Below, in pieces: positions 33,941-42,517 of a stretch of DNA of 64,000 bases. Made by a program: the position numbers and the translations under genes. Positions within the stretch are counted from its first letter, which is position 1. Each line of letters begins with the position of its first letter. The notes beneath the pieces are model-generated. The model searched no databases. It was not told the origin of the DNA and saw only the letters and a list, made by a program, of their open reading frames with translations. Source of the stretch: Rhizobium sullae (GTDB taxonomy: Bacteria; Pseudomonadota; Alphaproteobacteria; Rhizobiales; Rhizobiaceae); NCBI RefSeq assembly GCF_025200715.1, contig NZ_CP104143.1, forward strand, positions 2,831,501-2,895,500, written 5' to 3'.

Positions 33941-35035
33941 TTACTTGCCCTCGCTTTTTTCGGTCTGGCTGGCGCGATGGCTTCTCTCGGTGGCACTCTG
34001 CTTTTCCTGCGCGCCGATGCGCTCAGCAAGCCGGTCAAGGGTGCGGCGCATGGCCTTTGCCTCGTCCTGCTGCGCTTCGATCCAGTCGCGCAGCATCTGC
34101 TGTTCGTTGCGCATGTTCTTGACGAGTCCTTGGATACCCTCGGCAAGGCTTGCCATCGCAGCAACCGAGCGCTGGCTGCCAGCGCCACCTTCTTCGGCAA
34201 CCTTCTTCAGATAGTCCGACATCGCGCGGAGATCCTCGGAGGACGTACCCGAGTCGAGCGTCGGAACGGCAATATCCGACCCGACATCGGTCACCGAGGA
34301 CAGCCAGTTTTCGAGTTCCGTGTAGAAGCGGTTCTGCGCACGCCCCGCCTGAAGATCGAGGAAACCGAGAATAAGCGATCCGGACAGGCCGAGTAGCGAG
34401 GACGAGAAGGCTTGGCCCATACCGGAAAGCGGCAGGGACAGACCTTCCTTGAGCGTGGTCAGCACGTCTCCGCCGCCGTTCGAGCCTGCGTCCAGCGACT
34501 GAATGACACCGCTGATCGAGCCAATCGTGCCGATGAGACCCCAGAAGGTACCGAGGAGACCGAGGAAGACGAGAAGGCCGATGAGGTAACGCGACGTATC
34601 ACGCGATTCATCGAGCCGGGTCGCGATCGAGTCGAGAATTGAGCGTAGAGCCGTGGTCGAAAGCGTTGCCGTTGACTTACGGTTGCCGATCAGCGCCCGC
34701 ATGGGCGCAAGCAGTCTCGGATTGCGGTTTACCTTGTCGGCACTGCCGGCCGCGCGAAAGGAATTGAACCAACGCACTTCCGGACGAAGCGCCAACACAT
34801 GGGTGAAGACCAGGATGATGCCGACCGCAAGCACGCCGACGATGAGGCCGTTGAGGCCCGGATTGTGCATGAACGCAGTCTGCGTCTGCCGGAAAAGGAT
34901 GGAAGCGATGAAGCCGACAATCACGAGAAACAGGAGCATCGTCCAGAGGAACGGCATCGGACTGGAGAGTCTATAAACATAGTTGCTGCTCGGTTTTTCG
35001 GTCGAGCCGAATTCCGCCGCATTCACATTTTCCAT
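33941..35035 (-). CDS. MotA/TolQ/ExbB-like proton-channel protein
   Basis: The product is 364 residues. Two membrane helices lie near the N-terminus (MPFLWTMLLFLVIVGFIAS and IVGVLAVGIILVFTHVLAL). A cytoplasmic stretch follows, then the conserved MotA/ExbB pair of helices (YLIGLLVFLGLLGTFWGLIG and MGQAFSSSLLGLSGSLILGF). The charged helical tail of about 100 residues (SDYLKKVAEE to the end) is cytoplasmic. Stator A subunits of this family form pentamers around two B subunits and turn ion flow into rotation. The partner B gene is directly downstream. What it drives is unknown. Confidence 0.88.
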   Translation of the reverse strand: MENVNAAEFGSTEKPSSNYVYRLSSPMPFLWTMLLFLVIVGFIASILFRQTQTAFMHNPGLNGLIVGVLAVGIILVFTHVLALRPEVRWFNSFRAAGSADKVNRNPRLLAPMRALIGNRKSTATLSTTALRSILDSIATRLDESRDTSRYLIGLLVFLGLLGTFWGLIGTIGSISGVIQSLDAGSNGGGDVLTTLKEGLSLPLSGMGQAFSSSLLGLSGSLILGFLDLQAGRAQNRFYTELENWLSSVTDVGSDIAVPTLDSGTSSEDLRAMSDYLKKVAEEGGAGSQRSVAAMASLAEGIQGLVKNMRNEQQMLRDWIEAQQDEAKAMRRTLDRLAERIGAQEKQSATERSHRASQTEKSEGK

Positions 35036-35149
35036 GGTTGCGCAGCCCTCCAGATTGCTTGCAGCCGGAGACTAGATCAACATTGTGCCGAATTGAAGTG
35101 CGCGGGCAGAGAAAACCGTGTCTTTACAACAGCCGGTTTCCCGTGCGTC

Positions 35150-35950
35150 TCACTTCGCGGGGATGGGACGCTTGACGGTCTCGATCAGCGCCTTGTGAAT
35201 ATATTCATTGCCGGCGACGATAGCGCCGGTATCGAGAATATCCGTGCCACCGTTCCAGTCGGTCGCATAACCGCCTGCCTCACGGATCAGCAGGATACCG
35301 GCCGCCATGTCCCAGGGCGCAAGTCCCGTCTCCCAAAAACCGTCGAAGCGGCCGGCGGCGATATAGGCGAGATCGAGCGCCGGCGAACCGAGACGCCGGA
35401 TCCCAGCCACCTCGCCCATGACATGCCGGAGCTCGACAAGGAACTTGCCGTGGTTGCCGCGGCCGAGATGCGGCACGCCGCAGCCGATGACGGAATCCGA
35501 AAGCACCCGGCGCGCGCCGACACGCAGGCGGCGGTCGTTGAGAAAGGCGCCACCGCCGCGCTCGGCGGTGTAGAGCTCGTCCATCGCCGGATTGAAGACG
35601 ACGCCCGCGACGATTTCGCCATTCCGTTCAAGCGCGATCGAGACCGCGAACATCGGAATGCCGTGCAGGAAGTTGGTCGTGCCGTCGAGCGGATCGACGA
35701 TCCAACGGTGTGCCCCGTCCGTGCCCTTGATCTCTTCGCTCTCATCGCCGAGGAACCCATAGGTCGGGCGTGCCTTCAGAAGCTCGTCCCTGACGATCTT
35801 TTCAGCCTTCCGGTCGGCATTGGAAACGAAATCGCCAGGCCCCTTCACCGAAACCTGCAGGTTCTGCACCTCCCCGAAATCACGCCCCAGCGATTTTCCT
35901 GCCTTGACGGCAGCCTGAACCATGACGTTGAGAAGAGCAGAACGGGCCAT
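35150..35950 (-). CDS. suhB: Inositol monophosphatase family protein (SuhB-like)
   Basis: This 266-residue phosphatase has the family's metal-site motifs: GDESEEIKG (Glu), WIVDPLDGTTNFLHG (Asp-Pro-Leu-Asp-Gly-Thr-Thr) and the C-terminal WDMAAGILLIREAGG. Mg2+-dependent hydrolysis of inositol phosphates or related sugar phosphates is expected; SuhB homologues can also act in rRNA antitermination. It lies 114 bases upstream of the MotA-like gene on the same strand and 195 bases downstream of the Sel1 gene. Confidence 0.92.
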   Translation of the reverse strand: MARSALLNVMVQAAVKAGKSLGRDFGEVQNLQVSVKGPGDFVSNADRKAEKIVRDELLKARPTYGFLGDESEEIKGTDGAHRWIVDPLDGTTNFLHGIPMFAVSIALERNGEIVAGVVFNPAMDELYTAERGGGAFLNDRRLRVGARRVLSDSVIGCGVPHLGRGNHGKFLVELRHVMGEVAGIRRLGSPALDLAYIAAGRFDGFWETGLAPWDMAAGILLIREAGGYATDWNGGTDILDTGAIVAGNEYIHKALIETVKRPIPAK

Positions 35951-36145
35951 TGGAGCATTTCCTTGGAACTGATACGGGATGCGCTGTCAGGGCGGGAAAG
36001 CTCCCTGATCGCCGGAAAAGGCAGCGCTCTTATTAGATTGGCGGCCTCAAGACCACAAAATCAGGCAAATTTCAAGGGGAGAGCGTTGCGGACTCTGAAA
36101 GAGGTCGTCGGCACCGAAGGCTCCGCCGACGCCCTGTTCTGAGCC

Positions 36146-37225
36146 TTAGGGCAGGCGGCGGAACTTGTTCGCCCGGTCGATCGCCTGCTTTTGCTGAACG
36201 TCCTCGATACCGAGATAGAAATCCTCAAGCTCCGGGTCGGGCAACCCTGCCCGGCGGGAAAGCACATACCATTTCGCCGCTTCGACCGGGTCCGGCTTGG
36301 TGCCAAGCGCATTGATATAAAGATGTGCGAGCTTGTTCTGCGCCGCGACGTTGCCACGATTGGCGGCGAGTTTCATCCACAGAAACCCATTCACGAAGTC
36401 GCGTGGCCCGTTGTTGCCGTTGATGAGCCAGATGCCGAGGTCGAGCTGGGCAGTGTCGAAACCTGCGCGCGCCGAGCGGGAAAGCCATTCCCGTGCCAGC
36501 TTCTTTTTCTGCTCCGGCAGATCGGGAAGCACGGAATAGATTTGCGCTACGGCATATTGAGCGTCGGCGATGCCTTGCCGGGCGGATTTCTCGTAGTAGG
36601 GAAGCGCGAGTTTCAATCCTTCGGGACCGGGATGATCAGTCGTCAACAACTGCGCCCAGTTGAATTGTGCTGAAGGATTGCCGCCGTCGGCCGCCCGGTG
36701 CATATAATCATCCGCCTTCGCCTTGTTTCGCGGTACGAGTTCTCCCGCCATCAGGATCAACGAATATTTGAACATCGCTGCCGCATCGCCGCCTTCGGCG
36801 GCCTTGCCGTACCAGAAGGCTGCGCTCTTCAGATCGCGGCGAACGCCGAGCCCGGCATACTGCATTTCCGCAATCAGCGTCTGCGCCGCCGGATCTCCGA
36901 GCTGCGCGCGCGGCAGCGCCAGCTGCATTGCCGTCAGATAATAACCGCGCTGATAGGCACCGTAAGCTGTATCGATCGGCCCTTTGTAATCCTTCTCAGC
37001 CGGCAGGTCGGGCAGTTTGGCGCCCATGCGATCCAGCACACCGAGGCCGGTCGAGGGCTGCGCCCCTTCTGCCGGCCGGTTGGTCTTGAACGGTTCGGCT
37101 TCCGAGCCCAGCGGCCGTGTCACGACGTTGTCGACCGTCTGCGCCGAAGCGCCATACGGCAAAAGAGCCGCGAAAACGGCAGCAAGCAGGAGAGGTCGAC
37201 GCAAACTGGCGGAGGAGATCGGCAT
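36146..37225 (-). CDS. Secreted Sel1-repeat protein
   Basis: The product has about 359 residues with a signal peptide (SSASLRRPLLLAAVFAALLP, cleaved near GASAQ) and about six to seven Sel1/TPR-like repeats. Examples are AAQTLIAEMQYAGLGVRRDL, AAMFKYSLILMAGELVPRN and AAQNKLAHLYINALGTKPD. Such solenoids hold protein partners, and periplasmic ones often act in envelope or polysaccharide assembly. The start at 37225 was chosen for the signal peptide; its ribosome site is weak and 11 bases separate it from the upstream ThiE-like gene, so coupling is likely. Confidence 0.85.
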   Translation of the reverse strand: MPISSASLRRPLLLAAVFAALLPYGASAQTVDNVVTRPLGSEAEPFKTNRPAEGAQPSTGLGVLDRMGAKLPDLPAEKDYKGPIDTAYGAYQRGYYLTAMQLALPRAQLGDPAAQTLIAEMQYAGLGVRRDLKSAAFWYGKAAEGGDAAAMFKYSLILMAGELVPRNKAKADDYMHRAADGGNPSAQFNWAQLLTTDHPGPEGLKLALPYYEKSARQGIADAQYAVAQIYSVLPDLPEQKKKLAREWLSRSARAGFDTAQLDLGIWLINGNNGPRDFVNGFLWMKLAANRGNVAAQNKLAHLYINALGTKPDPVEAAKWYVLSRRAGLPDPELEDFYLGIEDVQQKQAIDRANKFRRLP

Positions 37226-37235
37226 GGCCGCGATA

Positions 37236-37889
37236 TCAATCCTCAAACCGTGGCGCTTTTTCGTCAAGAAGTGCGTTGACCTGAGCGACAATCGAAGCGG
37301 CCTGCCCCGGCTCGCCGAACACCGCCAGGCGCAGCGCCACGAACTCGGCACCCGACTGCGCGACGACCAGGGCAGAAGCCGGATCGGTGCCGCCCATGAC
37401 GACGCAGGGAATTTCGATCATCGAGGCCCACCATTCGCCGAGCGCAACGTTCTTCGGATGCGCCTCCGGCTTGATGTCACCGTCGAGTTTGCCGAAGAAG
37501 ATATAGTCCGGCCGCGCCTCGCCGATCTCCAAAGCCGTGTGGCGGTCGGCTGCTTTACCGCCGCCGATGATCAGCTTGCCCTCATATTTGTCGATCGCCT
37601 CGGCGATTTCGGCGGCTGAACCCGTCAAATGCAAGCCGTCGGCCTTCGCGCGTCCGGCAATGCGGCTGTCGCCCGCAATCAGGGCCGCTGCACCTGCATT
37701 CTGGATGAGCGGAACCAGTCTCTCGGCATGTTTCTGAAACGCTCCGGCATCGAGCCCGTATTGCGGCACGATCACCGAGGCAACGTCGCCGCCCTTCAGC
37801 GCGTTGGCGAGAATGTTTGCCTGCTCGTCGGCATCCGCGATGTCCGGGACGATCAGGACAAGGCGGCAGCGGTTTTCCGGTCCGGTCAT
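37236..37889 (-). CDS. ThiE-like thiamine phosphate synthase family protein
   Basis: This 217-residue TIM-barrel protein has a degenerate ThiE pattern: LVPLIQNAGAAALIAGDSRIAGRAKADGLHLTG (the ThiE motif with VHLG-like HLTG), PDYIFFGKLDG, and CVVMGGTDPASALVVAQSGAEFVALRLAVF. True ThiE has stricter HLGQ and VGPIF motifs, so catalysis of thiamine phosphate formation is uncertain and it may be a paralogue of other function. It is the first gene of the minus-strand run through the Sel1 gene. Confidence 0.75.
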   Translation of the reverse strand: MTGPENRCRLVLIVPDIADADEQANILANALKGGDVASVIVPQYGLDAGAFQKHAERLVPLIQNAGAAALIAGDSRIAGRAKADGLHLTGSAAEIAEAIDKYEGKLIIGGGKAADRHTALEIGEARPDYIFFGKLDGDIKPEAHPKNVALGEWWASMIEIPCVVMGGTDPASALVVAQSGAEFVALRLAVFGEPGQAASIVAQVNALLDEKAPRFED

Positions 37890-37995
37890 GAACTCTTTCC
37901 AATTTCAGCGGATTTCGCCGCAGGCGGCAAATCCACACTCGTTTTGTGTGAGTAATTCCGTTAGAGGGGGCTGGCAAGGGGAGGACTTGAAAAGC

Positions 37996-38760
37996 ATGCT
38001 GCCGGAACTGTCATTCTTTTGTGCCGCCGTGCCCGCCGTATTGCTTGTCGGCCTCGCCAAAGGCGGCATGGGCGATGCACTAGCCTTGATCGGCGTCCCC
38101 ATTCTGGCGCTGGTTGTCTCGCCTGTCGAAGCTGCCGCCATCCTGCTGCCGATCCTGATCTTCATGGACATGATCTCGCTTGTCGTCTGGCGCAAGCATG
38201 GCGACCGGACGACGCTGAACATCATGCTGCCGGGTGCCCTCTTCGGCATCGCGGTGGGCTGGGCGACATCCGCACTGGTGCCCGGCAACGTCCTGCGCGT
38301 GGTCATCGGTGCAGTCACCGTACTCTTCTGCGCCCGCTATTTCTGGAACAACTTCGGCCCCGGCGCAGGAAAGGTCGTCCTGCCACGCGGCCAGCGCCCC
38401 CTGCTTGCGAGCGCCTGGGGCACGCTTTCCGGCTATGGCAGTTTCGTCGCCCATGCCGGCGGCGCGCCGTTTCAGATCTATGCCCTGCCCCTGAAACTGC
38501 CGCCGCGCGAATTCACCGGCACCAGCGTGCGTTTCTTTGCCATCCTGAACGCGGTGAAACTCATTCCCTATTTCGCACTCGGCCAACTCGACGCGAAGAA
38601 CCTCGTGACATCGGCGACGCTGCTGCCTTTCGCGCCGCTCGCGACCATTGCTGGCGCCTGGTGCGTCAAGCGCATGAAGCCGGAGATATTCTATCCGTTC
38701 ATGTATGCGATGGCACTGATCGCAGCACTTCTGATCATACACCAGGGGCTCGGATTCTAA
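37996..38760 (+). CDS. TSUP-family permease (TauE/SafE)
   Basis: This 254-residue membrane protein has about eight hydrophobic helices and the two family repeats (LLVGLAKGGMGDALALIGVPILALVVSP and GYGSFVAHAGGAPFQIYALPLKL). TSUP carriers move sulfite, sulfoacetate or related anions across the inner membrane. The ATG at 37996 follows GGGGAGG by about 12 bases; a TTG nine bases earlier is the alternative. Confidence 0.88.
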   Translation: MLPELSFFCAAVPAVLLVGLAKGGMGDALALIGVPILALVVSPVEAAAILLPILIFMDMISLVVWRKHGDRTTLNIMLPGALFGIAVGWATSALVPGNVLRVVIGAVTVLFCARYFWNNFGPGAGKVVLPRGQRPLLASAWGTLSGYGSFVAHAGGAPFQIYALPLKLPPREFTGTSVRFFAILNAVKLIPYFALGQLDAKNLVTSATLLPFAPLATIAGAWCVKRMKPEIFYPFMYAMALIAALLIIHQGLGF

Positions 38761-38807
38761 GTCCCGGCGCGCCAGCGGACGCCGCTCGGTTGCGGCGCAC
38801 AATTTCC

Positions 38808-38836
38808 TTGCCCGGAAGCTGCCTTTGACGTAGCTT
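38808..38836 (+). promoter_or_regulatory. Promoter of the second arsR gene, leaderless type
   Basis: TTGCCC (38808-38813) and TAGCTT (38831-38836) are exactly 17 bases apart. The -10 ends 7 bases before the A of the arsR start codon, placing the expected transcript start at that A. No ribosome site exists upstream. Confidence 0.5.
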
Positions 38837-38843
38837 TTTTGCC

Positions 38844-39104
38844 ATGTCGACCACCGACCCTTTCGCCGCGATATCAGACCCGAACCGGCGGTTCCTGCTG
38901 GAGCAGTTGAGGCGCGCGCCGAGAACGGTCAACGAACTCGCCGAGAGCCTCCCAATCAGCCGGCCGGCGGTCTCGCAGCACTTGAAAGCCCTGCTCGACA
39001 GCAACCTTGTGTCGGTGACCTCCGAAGGCACGAAACGTATTTATGCGGTCAACAACCGCGGATTCGACAAGCTCAATCTGTGGCTTGATCAATTCTGGAC
39101 GTGA
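38844..39104 (+). CDS. ArsR-family transcriptional regulator, short
   Basis: This 86-residue winged-helix protein reads FAAISDPNRRFLLEQLRRAPRTVNELAESLPISRPAVSQHLKALLDSNLVSVTSEGTKRIYAVN. It consists almost only of the DNA-binding domain; the usual C-terminal dimer helix is short. No metal-binding cysteines are present. No partner gene is adjacent in a divergent or operon position that would reveal its target; an own terminator follows. The ATG appears to be the first base of the mRNA. Confidence 0.85.
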   Translation: MSTTDPFAAISDPNRRFLLEQLRRAPRTVNELAESLPISRPAVSQHLKALLDSNLVSVTSEGTKRIYAVNNRGFDKLNLWLDQFWT

Positions 39105-39123
39105 GGCCGATCGCCCAATAGAA

Positions 39124-39170
39124 ATGCGCCAGCCCAACTCCGCACTGCTTGGGACTGGCGCATGATTTTT
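39124..39170 (+). terminator. Long-stem terminator after the second arsR gene
   Basis: A 9-pair arm (ATGCGCCAG/CTGGCGCAT) continues into CCCAA/TTGGG with one bulged A, leaving an 11-base loop, and is followed by TTTTT. It lies 19 bases after the arsR stop. Confidence 0.85.
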
Positions 39171-39262
39171 CAAAAATCGCCGGCTATTACTAACCCATTG
39201 AAATGTTGGATTTTATCCTCTTTGCGTTGCAGGATCAGCGCGCCGGCAATCCGCATTATTGC

Positions 39263-39436
39263 TTAGTGAACGGATGATTTCAGACGTTGGATTTCGTCTT
39301 TGATGCGCAACTTTCTGCGCTTGCAATCCGCAATCTCGGTGTCTTTTCTGGAGGGGGATACCATCAGCGAATGTAACTCCTCCTCAAGAGCTACATGCTT
39401 TTTTTCGAGTGACTCAAGATGAGCTTGAACAGTCAT
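39263..39436 (-). CDS. DUF465/YdcH-family small protein (57 residues)
   Basis: The frame reads MTVQAHLESLEKKHVALEEE and later DCKRRKLRIKDEIQRLKSS, the DUF465 pattern of a helical hairpin with a basic KRRKLRIKDEI core. AGGAAGG precedes the ATG. It is divergent from a second DUF465 gene 229 bases away. Function of the family is unknown. Confidence 0.8.
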   Translation of the reverse strand: MTVQAHLESLEKKHVALEEELHSLMVSPSRKDTEIADCKRRKLRIKDEIQRLKSSVH

Positions 39437-39664
39437 TTGACCCTTCCTTCCTCTTGCCTTCCCCAGCCATCCATCGCTGGGGTTCTAGGCGTCAACTTTT
39501 GGAATGTGACATATTTTCGAATCCTTGTCGAAGGCGAAAACATGGTCAGTAGGTGGCAAATTCATGATCAGCACTAACTAGCCGTTACCGCTATTTGGTG
39601 ATAGGAGCTTGCGGAAATCATCGGCAGGCCGGACAACGTCCGAAGACGACTATGGGGAATACGA

Positions 39665-39868
39665 ATGGCCGATCAGGAACAGGCGGAAATCAGGCTCATG
39701 GCAGCGCGTTTGCGTCAGGAGCACGAGGACTACGACGCCGCGATAAACGCCATGATTGCCATGGGATGCGACGCGTTGCGCATCCAGCGCATGAAAAAGA
39801 AGAAGCTCGCCATCAAGGACAAGCTGACCAAGTTGGAAGACCAGATCATTCCGGATATCATCGCCTGA
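39665..39868 (+). CDS. DUF465/YdcH-family small protein (67 residues)
   Basis: This is a helical hairpin with the DUF465 core: [19 protein letters not shown], then [22 protein letters not shown]. It ends 8 bases before purE, so the two are probably read together. It is a paralogue of the minus-strand DUF465 gene but more basic in its second helix. The role is unknown. Confidence 0.85.
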   Translation: MADQEQAEIRLMAARLRQEHEDYDAAINAMIAMGCDALRIQRMKKKKLAIKDKLTKLEDQIIPDIIA

Positions 39869-39875
39869 AAGGGTA

Positions 39876-40382
39876 ATGCCGTTGACGCTGACAGACAGAC
39901 CTCCCGTCGCCATCATCATGGGCAGCCAGTCCGACTGGGAGACCATGAAAAACGCCGCCGACACGCTGGAGGCGCTGGAAATCCCGTATGAAGCGCGCAT
40001 TATTTCAGCGCATCGGACGCCGGACCGCATGGTGAGCTTCGCCAAGAACGCGCGTGACGAGGGCTTCAAGGTGATCATTGCCGGTGCCGGTGGTGCCGCC
40101 CATCTTCCCGGCATGACGGCCGCACTGACGCCGCTTCCGGTTTTCGGCGTTCCCGTCCAGTCGAAGGCGATGTCCGGCCAGGACAGCCTTCTTTCCATCG
40201 TCCAGATGCCGGGCGGCATTCCGGTCGGCACGCTGGCGATCGGCAAGGCTGGCGCGATCAACGCGGCGCTGCTGGCGGCCGCCGTTCTTGCGCTTTCGGA
40301 CGAGGATATCGCCGAGCGGCTCGATGAATACCGCGAGCGCCAGAGTGCCTCGATTGCCGAATATCCTATGGACAACCTATGA
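39876..40382 (+). CDS. purE: N5-carboxyaminoimidazole ribonucleotide mutase PurE
   Basis: This 168-residue class I PurE has the substrate loop [17 protein letters not shown], the catalytic SAHRTPDRM segment with its histidine, and the [11 protein letters not shown] and [20 protein letters not shown] motifs. It converts N5-CAIR, made by PurK, into CAIR in purine synthesis. The stop overlaps the purK start by 4 bases (ATGA). Confidence 0.97.
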   Translation: MPLTLTDRPPVAIIMGSQSDWETMKNAADTLEALEIPYEARIISAHRTPDRMVSFAKNARDEGFKVIIAGAGGAAHLPGMTAALTPLPVFGVPVQSKAMSGQDSLLSIVQMPGGIPVGTLAIGKAGAINAALLAAAVLALSDEDIAERLDEYRERQSASIAEYPMDNL

Positions 40383-41443
40383 CGACAAAGACGATCGGCA
40401 TCATCGGCGGCGGCCAACTCGGCCGCATGCTTGCGATGGCCGCAGCACGGCTGAACTTCCGCACGATCATCCTGGAACCCCAGGCCGATTGTCCCGCCGC
40501 GCAGGCCGCCAACAACCAGATCGTTGCGGCCTACGACGATCCCGCAGCGCTGGCAGAACTGGTGAAGGCCTGCGACGTCGTCACCTATGAATTCGAGAAC
40601 GTGCCCGTATCGGCAGCTGAAGCAATTGCGAAAGACGTCCCCGTCTACCCGCCGCCAAGGGCGCTGGAAGTGGCGCAGGACCGCCTCCTCGAAAAGCGCT
40701 TCATCAATGGATGCGGCATTCCGACCGCGCGCTCCCATGCCGTCGACAGCCAAAGCGAGCTTGAAGCAGCGCTGAGAGACTTCGGCGGCCAGGGTGTGCT
40801 CAAGACGCGGCGTCTCGGCTATGACGGCAAGGGACAGAAGGTTTTCCGCTCCGCAGCCGACAGCGCCGAAGGCGTCTTTGCCGCCCTTGGCGGCGTGCCG
40901 CTGATTCTGGAGAGCTTCGTCGCCTTCGAGCGCGAGATTTCGATCATCGCCGCCCGCGCGGCGGACGGCACCGTCGTCGCCTTCGATCCGGCGGAAAACG
41001 TGCATCGCAATGGCATTCTGCACTCCTCGACGGTGCCCGCCTCGATCTCGGATGCGACCGCGGCGGCGGCACGTCAGGCGGCGGAAGCGATTCTCTCCTC
41101 GCTCGGTTATGTCGGCGTCATCGGAATCGAGTTCTTCGTTCTCCCAGACGGCGGCTTGATCGCTAACGAGATGGCGCCGCGCGTCCACAATTCCGGCCAC
41201 TGGACCGAGGCAGCCTGCGTCGTTTCGCAGTTCGAGCAGCACATCCGCGCCGTCGGCGGCCTGCCGCTCGGCAATGCGGACCGCCACTCCAATTGTGTGA
41301 TGCAGAACCTCGTCGGTGACGATATTTTAGGCCTGCCTGATTGGCTGAAACGGCGAGATACCCTCGTCCACCTCTATGGCAAGACCGAATCCCGCCCCGG
41401 CCGAAAGATGGGGCATGTGACAGTGCTCACGGGAAAAGCCTAG
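40379..41443 (+). CDS. purK: N5-carboxyaminoimidazole ribonucleotide synthase PurK
   Basis: This 354-residue ATP-grasp enzyme has an N-terminal fold ([17 protein letters not shown]), ATP-grasp residues ([36 protein letters not shown]) and a metal site ([31 protein letters not shown]). It uses ATP and bicarbonate to make N5-CAIR for PurE. Translation is coupled to purE by the ATGA overlap. Confidence 0.97.
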   Translation: MTTKTIGIIGGGQLGRMLAMAAARLNFRTIILEPQADCPAAQAANNQIVAAYDDPAALAELVKACDVVTYEFENVPVSAAEAIAKDVPVYPPPRALEVAQDRLLEKRFINGCGIPTARSHAVDSQSELEAALRDFGGQGVLKTRRLGYDGKGQKVFRSAADSAEGVFAALGGVPLILESFVAFEREISIIAARAADGTVVAFDPAENVHRNGILHSSTVPASISDATAAAARQAAEAILSSLGYVGVIGIEFFVLPDGGLIANEMAPRVHNSGHWTEAACVVSQFEQHIRAVGGLPLGNADRHSNCVMQNLVGDDILGLPDWLKRRDTLVHLYGKTESRPGRKMGHVTVLTGKA

Positions 41444-41473
41444 GTTTTTGCCCGAGAAAAAGCCTTCATGCGG

Positions 41474-41540
41474 TTGACACAGACATGAGGCCGGGTTATC
41501 TGCACGCCCAACCTAAAGAGCGCGCACAGACGCGCTTTTT
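41474..41540 (+). promoter_or_regulatory. rpmJ promoter followed at once by a terminator-like hairpin
   Basis: TTGACA (41474-41479) and TATCTG (41497-41502) are spaced 17 bases apart, a strong sigma-70 layout. About ten bases after the expected start, AGCGCG and CGCGCT pair (41519-41536) around a six-base loop, with TTTTT after. The hairpin may end purK transcripts, attenuate rpmJ, or both; rpmJ starts 60 bases downstream. Confidence 0.5.
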
Positions 41541-41600
41541 GATTGTTTAAAAGATACGGGCGAATGTGAAATTCCCCCACAGAGATCGCGGATCAGAAAA

Positions 41601-41726
41601 ATGAAGATCAAGAATTCGCTCAAGTCGCTCAAGGCTCGCCATCGTGACAACCGTCTGGTTCGCCGCAAGGGCCGCATGTACATCATCAACAAGCTGAACC
41701 CGCGCTTCAAGGCTCGTCAGGGCTGA
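41601..41726 (+). CDS. rpmJ: 50S ribosomal protein L36, zinc-free form
   Basis: This 41-residue protein reads [20 protein letters not shown] and then [21 protein letters not shown]. It is the YkgO-type L36, which lacks the Cys3-His zinc site of the 38-residue form and is the normal copy in alphaproteobacteria. It stands alone between purK and a TPR gene, with a promoter upstream and a likely terminator after it. Confidence 0.95.
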   Translation: MKIKNSLKSLKARHRDNRLVRRKGRMYIINKLNPRFKARQG

Positions 41727-41746
41727 TCATAGCGTGAGCCGGATTG

Positions 41747-41776
41747 CGCCTGCGCGTTGCGCGCAGTGGGCTTTTT
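41747..41776 (+). terminator. Probable terminator after rpmJ
   Basis: GCC-TGCGCG pairs with CGCGCA-GGGC across a TTG loop with a small bulge, followed by TTTTT. It lies about 20 bases after the rpmJ stop. Confidence 0.65.
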
Positions 41777-41846
41777 CGGCGGGTCGCTTCGGTGATCACA
41801 TCAAATTTTCTTTGATCTTCGGCGCTGGCGGGCTACATTGTCCGCC

Positions 41847-42452
41847 ATGCGCTTTTTTGCTTTCACCTGCGCGGCACTGCCGCTTGCTCTCGGTTTCCTT
41901 GCTCCCGCCATCCCTGCCGCCGCCGCGGAGAAGGAGGTTATCGTCGAGCAGCCGGATGCCAACGCCTCCCCGAAACAGCGTCTCGACAATCTCTATGCCC
42001 AGCTGAAGCGCGAGCGCGATCCCGACAAGGCGAGCAGCATTGCCGAGGAAATACGCCTCGAATGGAATGATTCTGGCAGCGCCACGGTGAACTTGCTGAT
42101 GCAGTGGGCCGACAAGGCGATCGAAGAAAAGCGCAGTCCTGCGGCCCTCGATTTCCTCGATCAGGCGATCGCGCTGAAACCTGACTATGCCGAAAGCTGG
42201 AACCGCCGCGCGACGCTGAATTACGCCATGGGCAACTATCGAAAGTCGATGTCAGACATCGAGCAGGTGCTCGATCTCGAGCCGCGCCACTTCGGTGCGC
42301 TCTCGGGGTTGGCGACGATTCTCAATATGTCCGGCAATGACCAACTGACCCTGAAAGCCTGGGAACGCTTCCTGGAGGTCTATCCCGCAAATCGCGCGGC
42401 GCAGCAGCAGGCGAATACCCTGTCCGAAAAACTCGCCGGAAGCCGGACATGA
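41847..42452 (+). CDS. Secreted TPR-repeat protein
   Basis: The product is 201 residues. A signal peptide (MRFFAFTCAALPLALGFLAP, cleaved after AIPAAAA) is followed by a charged helix and about three TPR units (LDFLDQAIALKPDYAESWNRRATLNYAMGNY, SDIEQVLDLEPRHFGALSGLA, LKAWERFLEVYPANRAAQQQ). It should sit in the periplasm and hold partners. There is no ribosome site: TTGATC (41812-41817) and TACATT (41834-41839) put the transcript start on the A of the ATG, suggesting a leaderless mRNA. Confidence 0.85.
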   Translation: MRFFAFTCAALPLALGFLAPAIPAAAAEKEVIVEQPDANASPKQRLDNLYAQLKRERDPDKASSIAEEIRLEWNDSGSATVNLLMQWADKAIEEKRSPAALDFLDQAIALKPDYAESWNRRATLNYAMGNYRKSMSDIEQVLDLEPRHFGALSGLATILNMSGNDQLTLKAWERFLEVYPANRAAQQQANTLSEKLAGSRT

Positions 42453-42517
42453 CCTTGACGCCGGACCGGCATGCGCAATCTTAGAATCGGTGCCGTAACT
42501 GTTGCCGGTTCAAAGCC

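Noticed and set aside
32906..35035. Zorya anti-phage defence system
   Set aside because: Only ZorA/ZorB-like proteins are present. The flanking genes are a phosphatase and YegP, with no ZorC/ZorD/ZorE-like helicase or nuclease, so a defence call is not supported.
39650..41287. A 545-codon minus-strand frame across purE and purK
   Set aside because: It is antisense to two well-supported enzymes with an ATGA junction and carries no family motif.
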